Source: Marinobacter maroccanus (lineage in GTDB: Bacteria; Pseudomonadota; Gammaproteobacteria; Pseudomonadales; Oleiphilaceae). Taken from it: a stretch of DNA of 64,000 nucleotides. Under the pieces are notes generated by a model. That model saw only the letters and a list, made by a program, of their open reading frames with translations. It did not search any database and was not told the origin of the DNA. Shown here in pieces: positions 56,724 to 64,000 of this stretch; within the stretch, counting starts at the first letter, position 1; each line of letters starts with the position of its first letter. Location of the stretch: assembly GCF_002933275.1 (NCBI RefSeq), contig NZ_PSSX01000017.1:1-64000 (forward strand). Reading direction: 5' to 3'. A program made the position numbers and the translations under genes.

Positions 56724-58399
56724 TTGCCCCCCTTACCCCAGGAATCCCTGAGCGTTACCGTGCGGTTGAATACCGGCCGACCGGCAGCCTCGGTATGGGC
56801 CTGATCGCAGAAGAAATAGCCTTCCCGCTCGAACTGGTAGGGAAGATCTGTGCGAGGCGCGGCAAGACTCTTCTCGACCCGCGCACCTTTCAGAACCACC
56901 AGTGATTGCGGGTTCAGGTGATCCATCAAATCGCCCTCCTTGTCGCTGTCCGGCGATTCGTGGTTAAAGAGACGGTCATAAAGATTGATGTCCGCTTCCA
57001 CACTGTCGGTGGCCGAAACCCAGTGAATGACACCGTTGGGCTTATAGCCTTCGGGATTGACGCCCAGGGTGTTGGGATCGTACTCGCACTTTAGCTCGAC
57101 AATCTCGCCGCTGTCGTCGCGGATCACTTCCCTGCAGGTCATTACATAACCGCCCCGGAGGCGTACCGCCTGATCCGGCGCCAGCCGCTTCCACTTGCGC
57201 GGCGGTTCCACTTCAAAATCTTCGCGGTCGATGAACAGGGTCTGGGTCCAGGGCACTTCCCGCTCGCCCATATCCGGGTTCTGCGGATGCACCGGCAGAG
57301 TCAGGGTTTCGCTCTTGTCAGCCGGGTAGTTTATGAGCGTCACTTTCAGCGGCCGCATCACACACATGGCTCGCGGCGCGCGAGTGTTGAGGTCTTCCCG
57401 AATGGCATGCTCCAGCATGCCCACATCCACGGTACCGCCAGCCTTGTTCACGCCAATCATGTCGCAGAAGGTGCGGATGGATTCCGGCGTATAACCGCGC
57501 CGACGCATGCCGGAAATGGTTGGCATCCGCGGATCGTTCCAGCCATCAACAACGGCTTCATCCACCAGTCGCTTGAGCTTACGCTTCGAGGTGATGGTGT
57601 AATTAAGATTCAGCCGGGCAAACTCGATCTGGCGCGGGTGGCAGGGGCCGGAGATGTTATCCAGCACCCAGTCATACAAAGGCCGGTGGTCCTCAAATTC
57701 CAGCGTGCACAGGGAATGGGTGATTCCCTCCATGGCATCGGAAATCGGATGCGTGAAGTCGTACATCGGGTAGATGCACCACTTGTTGCCGGTCTGATGG
57801 TGTTCGGCGTAGCGGATGCGGTAAAGAATAGGATCCCGCATGTTGATGTTCGGCGAGGCCATATCGATCTTGGCCCGCAAAACCAGCTCGCCGTTCTGGT
57901 ACTTGCCGTCCCGCATATCACGGAACAGCTGTAAACTTTCTTCCACCGGGCGGTCCCGGTAGGGGCTGTTTCTGCCGGGCTCTTTGAGGCTGCCCCGGTA
58001 TTCGGCCATTTCATCGGCTGTCAGGGCGCAAACGTAGGCCTTGTCCCGGGTAATCAGCTCCTCGGCAAATTCATAAAGGGCGTCAAAGTAATCGGAGGCG
58101 TAACGCACGTCCCCGGCCCACTCGTAGCCAAGCCACTCCACATCCTGCTTGATGGCGTCGATGTATTCCTGGTTTTCCTTTTCCGGGTTGGTGTCGTCAA
58201 ACCGCAGGTTACAGTCGCCGGAAAAGGTCTCGGCGATGCCAAAGTTCAGGCAGATCGATTTGGCATGACCGATATGCAGGTAGCCGTTGGGCTCCGGCGG
58301 GAATCGGGTGACCACCTTGCCGGTGTGCTCTCCGCTGGCGATGGCGTCTTCGATCAGGCTCTGGATAAAGTTGTGGGCTTTCTTCGACTCGGCGCTCAT
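56720..58399 (-). CDS. glnS: Glutaminyl-tRNA synthetase
   Basis: This class I synthetase charges tRNA-Gln. I chose the start at 58399 ([20 protein letters not shown]), giving 559 residues (E. coli 554). The long upstream extension of the frame is antisense to ppiB and not coding. Motifs are [19 protein letters not shown] near residue 35, [10 protein letters not shown] near 67, [16 protein letters not shown] (the KMSKS equivalent) near 265 and [12 protein letters not shown] near 310. It is first in glnS-cysS and divergent from ppiB. A TATAAT-like hexamer lies about 40 bases upstream on the minus strand, with a weak -35. Confidence 0.96.
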   Translation of the reverse strand: MSAESKKAHNFIQSLIEDAIASGEHTGKVVTRFPPEPNGYLHIGHAKSICLNFGIAETFSGDCNLRFDDTNPEKENQEYIDAIKQDVEWLGYEWAGDVRYASDYFDALYEFAEELITRDKAYVCALTADEMAEYRGSLKEPGRNSPYRDRPVEESLQLFRDMRDGKYQNGELVLRAKIDMASPNINMRDPILYRIRYAEHHQTGNKWCIYPMYDFTHPISDAMEGITHSLCTLEFEDHRPLYDWVLDNISGPCHPRQIEFARLNLNYTITSKRKLKRLVDEAVVDGWNDPRMPTISGMRRRGYTPESIRTFCDMIGVNKAGGTVDVGMLEHAIREDLNTRAPRAMCVMRPLKVTLINYPADKSETLTLPVHPQNPDMGEREVPWTQTLFIDREDFEVEPPRKWKRLAPDQAVRLRGGYVMTCREVIRDDSGEIVELKCEYDPNTLGVNPEGYKPNGVIHWVSATDSVEADINLYDRLFNHESPDSDKEGDLMDHLNPQSLVVLKGARVEKSLAAPRTDLPYQFEREGYFFCDQAHTEAAGRPVFNRTVTLRDSWGKGGK

Positions 58400-58537
58400 A
58401 CAATCTCTGTTAAAAGGGGAGTGAATCTTAAACCGCGTATTATACTCACAAATCCTTGCCGGACTCATGCATAGCGGGAAACTCTTGAGTACAATGGGCC
58501 CGTTAACGTACCTAACCTTTCTGAACAGGAAAACCTG

Positions 58538-59038
58538 ATGATTCTGCTGACAACCAACTACGGTGACATCAAGCTGGAACTGGACTACGACAAGGCACCG
58601 GAAACCGCCAAAAACTTCGAACAGTACGTTCGCGACGGTTTTTACGATGGCCTCATTTTTCACCGTGTGATCAGCAATTTCATGATTCAGGGCGGCGGAT
58701 TCGAGCCAGGCATGACACCGCGCAAAACCCGCGACTCCATCCCGAACGAAGCCGATAACGGCCTGAGCAACATGCAGGGAACCATCGCCATGGCACGCAC
58801 CATGGATCCGCATTCTGCTACCGCCCAGTTCTTTATCAACGTTGAGAACAACGGCTTCCTGGACCACACCGCCAAGAACGCGGAAGGCTGGGGCTACTGC
58901 GTGTTCGGCAAAGTGGTCGAAGGCATGGACACGGTAAATGCGATCCGTGCAGTGCGCACCACCATGCGTGCCGGTCACCAGGACGTGCCTGCCGATGACG
59001 TGGTTATCGAGAAGGCCGAGGTTCTGGAGGACGCGTGA
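58538..59038 (+). CDS. ppiB: Peptidyl-prolyl isomerase B (cyclophilin)
   Basis: This is a cytoplasmic cyclophilin that catalyses proline cis-trans isomerisation. The 166-residue product (E. coli 164) starts [27 protein letters not shown]. It has the active-site [15 protein letters not shown] near residue 45 (Arg, Phe, Gln), the [21 protein letters not shown] segment near 87 and [15 protein letters not shown] near 127. Its stop codon overlaps the lpxH start by four bases (coupled). An AGGAAAACC site precedes the ATG. Confidence 0.96.
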   Translation: MILLTTNYGDIKLELDYDKAPETAKNFEQYVRDGFYDGLIFHRVISNFMIQGGGFEPGMTPRKTRDSIPNEADNGLSNMQGTIAMARTMDPHSATAQFFINVENNGFLDHTAKNAEGWGYCVFGKVVEGMDTVNAIRAVRTTMRAGHQDVPADDVVIEKAEVLEDA

Positions 59039-59760
59039 CCACGCTGTTTATTTCGGACCTTCACCTCGAGGAATCGCGCCCGGATATCACTGAGGCATTT
59101 ATGGGCTTTCTCGACGAGAAAGCCAGCGGTGTTGATCAGCTCTATATCCTCGGCGATTTCTTCGAGGCCTGGATCGGCGATGACGAGCGCACGCCGCTTC
59201 AGGAGCAGGTCGCTGCGGCCCTGCGCAAGCTTCGGGACAGCGGCACCAATATCTTCCTGATGCACGGCAACCGGGATTTCCTGATCGGCCAGGATTTCTG
59301 CGACCGGGCCGGCGCAACGCTTCTGGACGACCCAACGGTGATTGATCTGCACGGCACCCCTACCCTGCTGATGCATGGCGACAGCCTGTGTACCGCCGAT
59401 GTGGAGTACCAGAAGTTCCGCGCCAATATGCGCAACCCACAGTGGCAACAGATGATACTGCAGCGCCCCCTGGAAGACCGCCAGCAGATGGCCCGCCAGC
59501 TTCGGGACATCAGCATGGCGAAAAATCAGGGCAAGGAAGAGTTCATCATGGATGTAACGCCCGAGGAAGTCGTCAGAGACATGGAAAAGCACGGGGTTCA
59601 GAGACTGATCCATGGCCACACCCACCGCCCTGCAGTGCATGAGCTGACCGCCAACGGCTCGCCGGCCAAGCGGATTGTACTGGGCGATTGGGATAAGAAC
59701 GTCTGGTGGCTGGAGGCGAAGCCCGGCGAGGATCCCAAGCTGAACAAGCAACCGCTGTAA
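59035..59760 (+). CDS. lpxH: UDP-2,3-diacylglucosamine diphosphatase LpxH
   Basis: This is a lipid A biosynthesis enzyme that hydrolyses UDP-2,3-diacylglucosamine to lipid X and UMP at the inner face of the cytoplasmic membrane. The 241-residue product is read from GTG ([18 protein letters not shown]) at 59035, overlapping ppiB. The metallophosphoesterase metal motifs are FISDLHL (near residue 5), [13 protein letters not shown] (near 40), [10 protein letters not shown] (near 78), LLMHGDSLC (near 113) and the final [10 protein letters not shown] (near 195). The gene ends at a terminator. Confidence 0.94.
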   Translation: MTTLFISDLHLEESRPDITEAFMGFLDEKASGVDQLYILGDFFEAWIGDDERTPLQEQVAAALRKLRDSGTNIFLMHGNRDFLIGQDFCDRAGATLLDDPTVIDLHGTPTLLMHGDSLCTADVEYQKFRANMRNPQWQQMILQRPLEDRQQMARQLRDISMAKNQGKEEFIMDVTPEEVVRDMEKHGVQRLIHGHTHRPAVHELTANGSPAKRIVLGDWDKNVWWLEAKPGEDPKLNKQPL

Positions 59761-59790
59761 AAAAGCCGGGCTCGAATGCCCGGCTTTTTT
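59760..59790. terminator. Bidirectional terminator between lpxH and aapP
   Basis: AAAAAGCCGGGC-TCGAAT-GCCCGGCTTTTTT is a perfect stem with T and A runs, serving both convergent transcripts. Confidence 0.93.
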
Positions 59791-59800
59791 ATCCCTGGCT

Positions 59801-60610
59801 TCAGTGCGCCAGTATCTGCTGGAGGAACTTCTGAGTCCTGGCTTCCTGCGGATTTGTGAAGAACTCGTGGGGAGGTGCCTGCTCCACAATTTCGCCACCG
59901 TCCATAAAGATCACCCGATCCGCCACCGTCTTGGCGAAGCCCATTTCATGGGTGACACAGAGCATGGTCATGCCACTGCCCGCCAGCTCAATCATGACAT
60001 CCAGCACCTCTTTGATCATCTCCGGATCCAGTGCCGAGGTTGGCTCATCAAACAGCATGATCTTCGGCTTCATGCACAAAGCCCGGGCAATCGCCACCCG
60101 CTGCTGCTGACCGCCTGACAACTGGCCGGGGTACTTGTCAGCCTGTTCCGGTATTTTCACCCGCTCCAGGTACTCCATCGCCGTTGCCTCGGCTTCCTTT
60201 CGGGGCGTTTTGCGCACCCAGATGGGTGACAGGCAACAGTTCTCAAGCACCGTCAGGTGCGGAAACAGGTTGAAATGCTGAAACACCATGCCCACTTCCC
60301 GGCGAACCGTGTCGATCTGGCGGACATCATCGGTCAGCTCCACATCATCAACAATGATCTTGCCCTGCTGATGCTCCTCCAGTCGGTTGATGCAACGGAT
60401 GAAGGTGGATTTACCCGAGCCTGATGGCCCACAGATAACAATCCGTTCACCCTGAGCCACGTTCAGATTGAGATCCTTGAGGACATGGAAATCCCCGTAC
60501 CATTTATGCATCCCCTCGACCCGGATAATCCCGGGCTTTGCCTCCGATTGACCCTGGGGCTGGGCCTGTACATCTGAAGTCTGTGTTTGGTCTGTCATAG
60601 GATTACCCAT
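59801..60610 (-). CDS. aapP: General L-amino acid ABC transporter ATPase AapP
   Basis: This is the ATPase subunit of the polar/general amino acid importer. The 269-residue product has a short Gln-rich lead and then the standard GlnQ-type core: [16 protein letters not shown], Walker [10 protein letters not shown] near residue 60, the Q-loop [13 protein letters not shown], signature LSGGQQQR near 165, Walker [13 protein letters not shown] near 185 and H-loop CVTHEMGFA. The ATG at 60610 shares one base with the aapM stop (TGATG). A second in-frame ATG four codons later is an alternative. Confidence 0.93.
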   Translation of the reverse strand: MGNPMTDQTQTSDVQAQPQGQSEAKPGIIRVEGMHKWYGDFHVLKDLNLNVAQGERIVICGPSGSGKSTFIRCINRLEEHQQGKIIVDDVELTDDVRQIDTVRREVGMVFQHFNLFPHLTVLENCCLSPIWVRKTPRKEAEATAMEYLERVKIPEQADKYPGQLSGGQQQRVAIARALCMKPKIMLFDEPTSALDPEMIKEVLDVMIELAGSGMTMLCVTHEMGFAKTVADRVIFMDGGEIVEQAPPHEFFTNPQEARTQKFLQQILAH

Positions 60611-61698
60611 CAGGTCTTATGACCGGTGTCGAGTTTTCGTTCAAGGTTCTGGCTGTATCTGGAAATGCCGAAGCAGAAGACCCAGAAACAGAACGCCACA
60701 AATACATAGCCCTCGATGGCAACGTTCTGCCAGGCGGGATCTGTCACAGTGGACTGGACCGTTCCCAGAATGTCGAACAGGCCGATGATCAGCACCAGTG
60801 TGGTGTCCTTGAACAGGGAAATGAAAGTGTTCACGATGCCCGGAATTACCATCTTCAGGGCCTGCGGCAGGATTACCAGCCCCGTCTTGCGCCAGTACCC
60901 CAACCCCAGAGCATCGGCGGCCTCGTACTGGCCTCGCGGAATGGCCTGCAGACCACCGCGAATTACCTCAGCCATGTATGCGGACTGCCACAGTGTTATG
61001 CCGATCAGGGCCCGGGCCAGCTTTTCGAAGTTCACACCTTCCGGAAGAAACAGTGGCAGCATCACCGAGGCCATGAACAGGACCGTGATCAACGGAACCG
61101 CCCGCCATACCTCGATAAAGACCACACAGATCCCCCGGATGATTGGCATCTCGGAGCGCCGGCCCAGCGCCAGCAATATGCCAATTGGCAACGAGGCTAC
61201 GATCCCGATGTAAGCAAGGATCAGCGTCAGCATCAGACCGCCCCATTTCGAGCTCTGCACTTGTTCCAGGCCGAATGAACCGCCGGGAATCAGGAAGTAG
61301 CCAACAACGGGCAGACCGAAGATGCCAAAGAGTCCCAGCCACTTCCGGCCCGGAAACCGCTCGATAAACTGGGGCACAAAGGCAATGGCCAACAGCAGGA
61401 ACATCGCGTCCACCCGCCATTGCAGCTCGTCCGGGTAAAACCCGTAGATAAAGAAGTTCAGGCGCTGGCTTATAAACAGCCAGCAGGCGCCGGCACCCGT
61501 GCAGTCACTCGCATCAGCGCCAACAAAGTTGGCGTCGAGGAAGAACCAGTTGAGCAAGGGTCCCACACTGGTAACCAGCATATAGGCGACACCCAGCGTC
61601 AACACCGTGTTGAACCAGCCGGAGAACAGGTTCTCCCGCATCCACTTGACCGGCCTGAGCGCCTTCTTGGGTGCTTTCATGGTTGACTCGGTCATCAT
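60610..61698 (-). CDS. aapM: General L-amino acid ABC transporter permease AapM
   Basis: This is an inner-membrane permease of the polar amino acid importer. The 362-residue product has the extended N-terminal region typical of AapM/BztC, with several extra membrane segments, and a periplasmic loop containing [12 protein letters not shown] (two Cys, possible disulphide). The core permease domain has [25 protein letters not shown] and the EAA-type loop [29 protein letters not shown] near residue 260. The start overlaps the aapQ stop codon by four bases; the adjacent second ATG is better spaced from AAGGAG. Confidence 0.92.
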   Translation of the reverse strand: MMTESTMKAPKKALRPVKWMRENLFSGWFNTVLTLGVAYMLVTSVGPLLNWFFLDANFVGADASDCTGAGACWLFISQRLNFFIYGFYPDELQWRVDAMFLLLAIAFVPQFIERFPGRKWLGLFGIFGLPVVGYFLIPGGSFGLEQVQSSKWGGLMLTLILAYIGIVASLPIGILLALGRRSEMPIIRGICVVFIEVWRAVPLITVLFMASVMLPLFLPEGVNFEKLARALIGITLWQSAYMAEVIRGGLQAIPRGQYEAADALGLGYWRKTGLVILPQALKMVIPGIVNTFISLFKDTTLVLIIGLFDILGTVQSTVTDPAWQNVAIEGYVFVAFCFWVFCFGISRYSQNLERKLDTGHKT

Positions 61699-62882
61699 CG
61701 CTCCTTAATGGCCACAGCCCGGTTATAGATGTTCATGAACAGCGAGATCAGCAGACTGATGGTGAGATACACCGCCATGGTTATGGCGACAACCTCTACG
61801 GCCTGCCCCGTCTGATTGAGCGTGGTACCCATGAATACCGCCACCAGGTCCGGATAGCCAATCGCGGTGGCGAGAGACGAGTTTTTGACGAGATTCAGGT
61901 ACTGACTGGTCAGCGGTGGAATGATGACCCGCATGGCCTGCGGTATAACCACCAGCCTCAGGGTGAGGCCATTCGGCAGACCAAGAGCCTTGGACGCCTC
62001 AGTCTGCCCTTTACTGACAGAAAGGATACCCGAGCGCACAATTTCCGCGATAAAGCTGGCGGTGTACAGCGAAAGTGCAATCCACAGGGCGGCTAACTCT
62101 GGAATTATCGTGATACCTCCACCGAAGTTGAATCCCCTCAGAGCAGGCAGTTCCCAGTCAAGCGGGCGTCCCGCTACCAGGTAGGAAATCACCGGCACAA
62201 ACACCAGAATCGCGACTCCAACCTTGAAGGTCGGAAAAATCTGCCCCGTCGCCAACTGACGCTTTTTGGCCCAGACCCGGACCCCAACGACAGCAGCAAT
62301 GGCAAGCAGAATGCCGCCCCAGACAATCCCGAATCCTTCCTGAGTCATTGGCTCAGGCAAATACAGGCCCCGATTGTTGAGGAACATGGCACCCCCCACA
62401 TCGACACTTTGACGCGGTGAGGGAAGATTGCTGAGTACGGCAAAGTACCAGAAGAAAATCTGCAGCAGCAGTGGAATATTGCGAATAACCTCGATGTAGA
62501 CCAGCGCCATCTTGGCCACCAGCCAGTTACTCGAGAGCCGCGCTACACCGATAATGAAACCGAGAATGGTAGCGGCCACCACACCCATCGCGGAAACAAG
62601 CAGCGTATTGGTCAGACCGACCCAGAACGTTCGGCCATAAGACATGGTTGCATCGTAAGGCACCAGATTCATGATGATGCCAAAACCGGCGGTTTCATTC
62701 AGAAACCCGAAACCGGTGCTGATGCCACGGCTTTGCATATTGGAAAGCGTGTTATCGACGAGAACCCATCCGCCCCAGAACACAAGGGCAATGGCGATCG
62801 CCTGGAAGAAGAGTGAGCGGACCCGGGGGTCATACCAGGGCTTGGGCCCTGCAGGTCGGGTATCAATGGTTTGTTTTTTCAT
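61695..62882 (-). CDS. aapQ: General L-amino acid ABC transporter permease AapQ
   Basis: This is the second inner-membrane permease of the importer. The 395 residues open with MKKQTIDTRPAGPKPWYDPRVRSLFFQ, the characteristic AapQ N-terminus, followed by a first membrane span. The C-terminal permease domain has IALSLYTASFIAEIVRSGILSVSKGQTEASKALGL near residue 285 and ending spans. It is 93 bases downstream of aapJ, separated by a hairpin, and overlaps aapM. Confidence 0.92.
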   Translation of the reverse strand: MKKQTIDTRPAGPKPWYDPRVRSLFFQAIAIALVFWGGWVLVDNTLSNMQSRGISTGFGFLNETAGFGIIMNLVPYDATMSYGRTFWVGLTNTLLVSAMGVVAATILGFIIGVARLSSNWLVAKMALVYIEVIRNIPLLLQIFFWYFAVLSNLPSPRQSVDVGGAMFLNNRGLYLPEPMTQEGFGIVWGGILLAIAAVVGVRVWAKKRQLATGQIFPTFKVGVAILVFVPVISYLVAGRPLDWELPALRGFNFGGGITIIPELAALWIALSLYTASFIAEIVRSGILSVSKGQTEASKALGLPNGLTLRLVVIPQAMRVIIPPLTSQYLNLVKNSSLATAIGYPDLVAVFMGTTLNQTGQAVEVVAITMAVYLTISLLISLFMNIYNRAVAIKER

Positions 62883-62930
62883 GGAGTGTCCTGAAGAGCT
62901 TTTCCCTGTGGTTTACAGCATCAGAGATAA

Positions 62931-62961
62931 CGGCGAAGCCTCCGATCAGGAGACTTCGCCG
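62931..62961 (-). terminator. Attenuator-like hairpin between aapJ and aapQ
   Basis: CGGCGAAG-C-CTCC and GGAG-A-CTTCGCCG form a 12-pair stem with one mismatch in the aapJ-aapQ gap. No T-run follows, so it should reduce rather than stop transcription, or protect aapJ mRNA. Such hairpins are common after binding-protein genes that need higher expression. Confidence 0.65.
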
Positions 62962-62975
62962 CATGCCTTCAGGTC

Positions 62976-64000
62976 TTAACGGACCGGCGGGGCATACATG
63001 ATGCCGCCTTCAGTCCACAGCGCGTTGATACCGCGGTCCAGGCCCAGCGGGGTATCCGGACCTACGTTGCGGTCATACATCTCGCCGTAGTTGCCAACCA
63101 GCTTCACTACCTTGTGACCAAAGTCATCCGGCAATCCGAGCTTGGCACCCATATCGCCGTCGGTACCCAGCAGACGCTGAATGTTCGGGTTATCGGACTT
63201 CAACATGTCGTCGGCATTGGCGCTGGTAACGCCCAGCTCTTCGGCATTGATCTGCACAGAGAGCACCCACTTGACGATGTTGAACCACTGATCGTCACCC
63301 TGGCGTACAACCGGGCCCAGCGGCTCCTTGGAGATGGTATTCGGCAGAATCTTGGCCGAATTCGGGTCAGACAGCTTTGAACGCAGGGCTGCAAGCTGTG
63401 AACGGTCAGAAGTCAGAACATCGCAGCGACCGGCCGCAAAGCCCTGAACCGTCTGTTCCGAGGTATCGAATACGATTGGCTTGAATTCCATGCCCTTGGC
63501 GCGGAAATAGTCAGAAAGGTTAAGTTCGGTAGTGGTACCGGCCTGAATACAGATGGTGGCACCGTCCAATTGAGTGGCGTCGTCCACGCCAATATCTTTG
63601 TTGATCAGGAAGCCCTGCCCGTCGTAGTAGTTCACGCCGGCAAAGTTCAGGCCCAGAGAGGCATCCCGGGTCAGTGTCCAGGTGGTGTTACGGGAGAGCA
63701 TATCAATTTCGCCAGACTGCAGGGCGGTGAAACGCTCCTTCGCGGTCAGCGGTGTAAACTCAACGGCGCTCGCGTCACCGAAAATTGCCGCGGCCACCGC
63801 ACGGCAGGTGTCTACGTCGATACCGGTCCAGTTACCTTTTTCGTCAGGCTGAGAGAAACCTGGCAGTCCGCTGGTCACCCCACACTGGAGATGGCCTTTT
63901 TCCTTGACGTTTTCCAGAGTGGTGGCAGCCATGGCCCCAGTGGCCGTGAACGTGCCTACCGCCAGAGCAATCCCCAGGGCAATCGATTTCGTCTTTCTCA
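62976..64000 (-). CDS. aapJ: General L-amino acid-binding protein AapJ (start codon cut by window edge)
   Basis: This is the periplasmic binding protein of the general amino acid importer. An internal ATG at 63932 begins MAATTLENVKEKGHLQCG, but the frame continues upstream as a clear signal peptide (RKTKSIALGIALAVG...GAMA). The last two bases of the window read TG on the minus strand, so the true ATG loses only its first base at the edge. The mature part has the family pattern LQCGVTSGLPGFSQPDEKGNWTGIDVDTCRAVAAAIFGD and VEFTPLTAKERFTALQSGEIDMLSRNTTWT. About 341 residues are predicted. It is first in aapJQMP. Confidence 0.94.
   Translation of the reverse strand, partial: RKTKSIALGIALAVGTFTATGAMAATTLENVKEKGHLQCGVTSGLPGFSQPDEKGNWTGIDVDTCRAVAAAIFGDASAVEFTPLTAKERFTALQSGEIDMLSRNTTWTLTRDASLGLNFAGVNYYDGQGFLINKDIGVDDATQLDGATICIQAGTTTELNLSDYFRAKGMEFKPIVFDTSEQTVQGFAAGRCDVLTSDRSQLAALRSKLSDPNSAKILPNTISKEPLGPVVRQGDDQWFNIVKWVLSVQINAEELGVTSANADDMLKSDNPNIQRLLGTDGDMGAKLGLPDDFGHKVVKLVGNYGEMYDRNVGPDTPLGLDRGINALWTEGGIMYAPPVR

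Noticed and set aside
58400-58978. N-terminal extension of glutaminyl-tRNA synthetase by about 190 residues
   Set aside because: The extension is antisense to ppiB and has no similarity to any synthetase domain. The start at 58399 gives the family length.

Overview
The window looks like a piece of a gammaproteobacterial chromosome, most probably Marinobacter or a close marine relative. The evidence is the gene order tRNA(Pro-Arg-His-Leu)-tig-clpP-clpX-lon-hupB-ppiD, the Entner-Doudoroff/HexR cluster, the moderate GC content, and families of long intergenic hairpin repeats. The genus is an inference. No rRNA, prophage, insertion sequence or CRISPR array is visible.

Layout. (1) 0.2-6.9 kb is a maltose/maltodextrin locus: malE-malF-malG on the minus strand, divergent from a MalS-type lipoprotein alpha-amylase and an aldo/keto reductase. 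No malK, malQ or malT lies in the window. (2) 7.1-8.4 kb is an orphan branched-chain-type solute-binding protein. (3) 8.5-24.9 kb is a glycerol island: tpiA and a paralogue-like enolase, the glpSTPQUV glycerol ABC importer, a divergent sigma-54 activator, glpK, glpR, glpD and a porin. GlpR-type palindromes (TTCG-N4-CGAA) lie upstream of eno-tpiA, inside the transporter operon, upstream of glpS and upstream of the porin, with a one-mismatch copy before glpD. (4) 25.4-26.9 kb holds a uracil-DNA-glycosylase-family gene and a nitroreductase gene. (5) 26.9-36.9 kb is glucose catabolism: glk, edd, gap, pyk, eda, pgl, zwf and hexR. (6) 37.2-42.4 kb is the second half of the maltodextrin system: maltoporin, a lipoprotein pullulanase and a small lipoprotein with a possible carbohydrate-binding fold. 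(7) 42.5-51.0 kb is proteostasis (ppiD, hupB, lon, clpX, clpP, tig), followed by four tRNAs. (8) 52-59.8 kb is housekeeping: folD, glcB, cysS, glnS, ppiB and lpxH. (9) 59.8-64 kb is the aapJQMP amino-acid ABC operon, cut by the window edge just before the first base of aapJ.

How the parts fit. Pullulanase, amylase and maltoporin would break down and admit alpha-glucans, and MalEFG would import maltodextrins. Glucose would then be phosphorylated by Glk and channelled through Zwf-Pgl-Edd-Eda to glyceraldehyde-3-phosphate and pyruvate. Glycerol would enter through the porin and the ABC importer, become DHAP through GlpK and GlpD, and join the lower pathway through TpiA, Gap and enolase. Three regulatory codes can be read in the intergenic DNA: MalT-like boxes (GGGGCGTAG type) at all three maltodextrin promoters, GlpR boxes across the glycerol island, and weaker HexR-like sites at edd/gap and zwf/hexR.

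The most unusual observations are these. The two glycerol-importer ATPases carry complementary defects that fall in the same composite ATP site. Enolase and triosephosphate isomerase appear to be under GlpR control. A family of hairpin repeats shares a core, and one copy carries an insertion of about 80 bases. Matched 12-bp inverted repeats bracket the edd-gap promoter region. The MalT-like motif departs from the enteric consensus but is shared across the split regulon.
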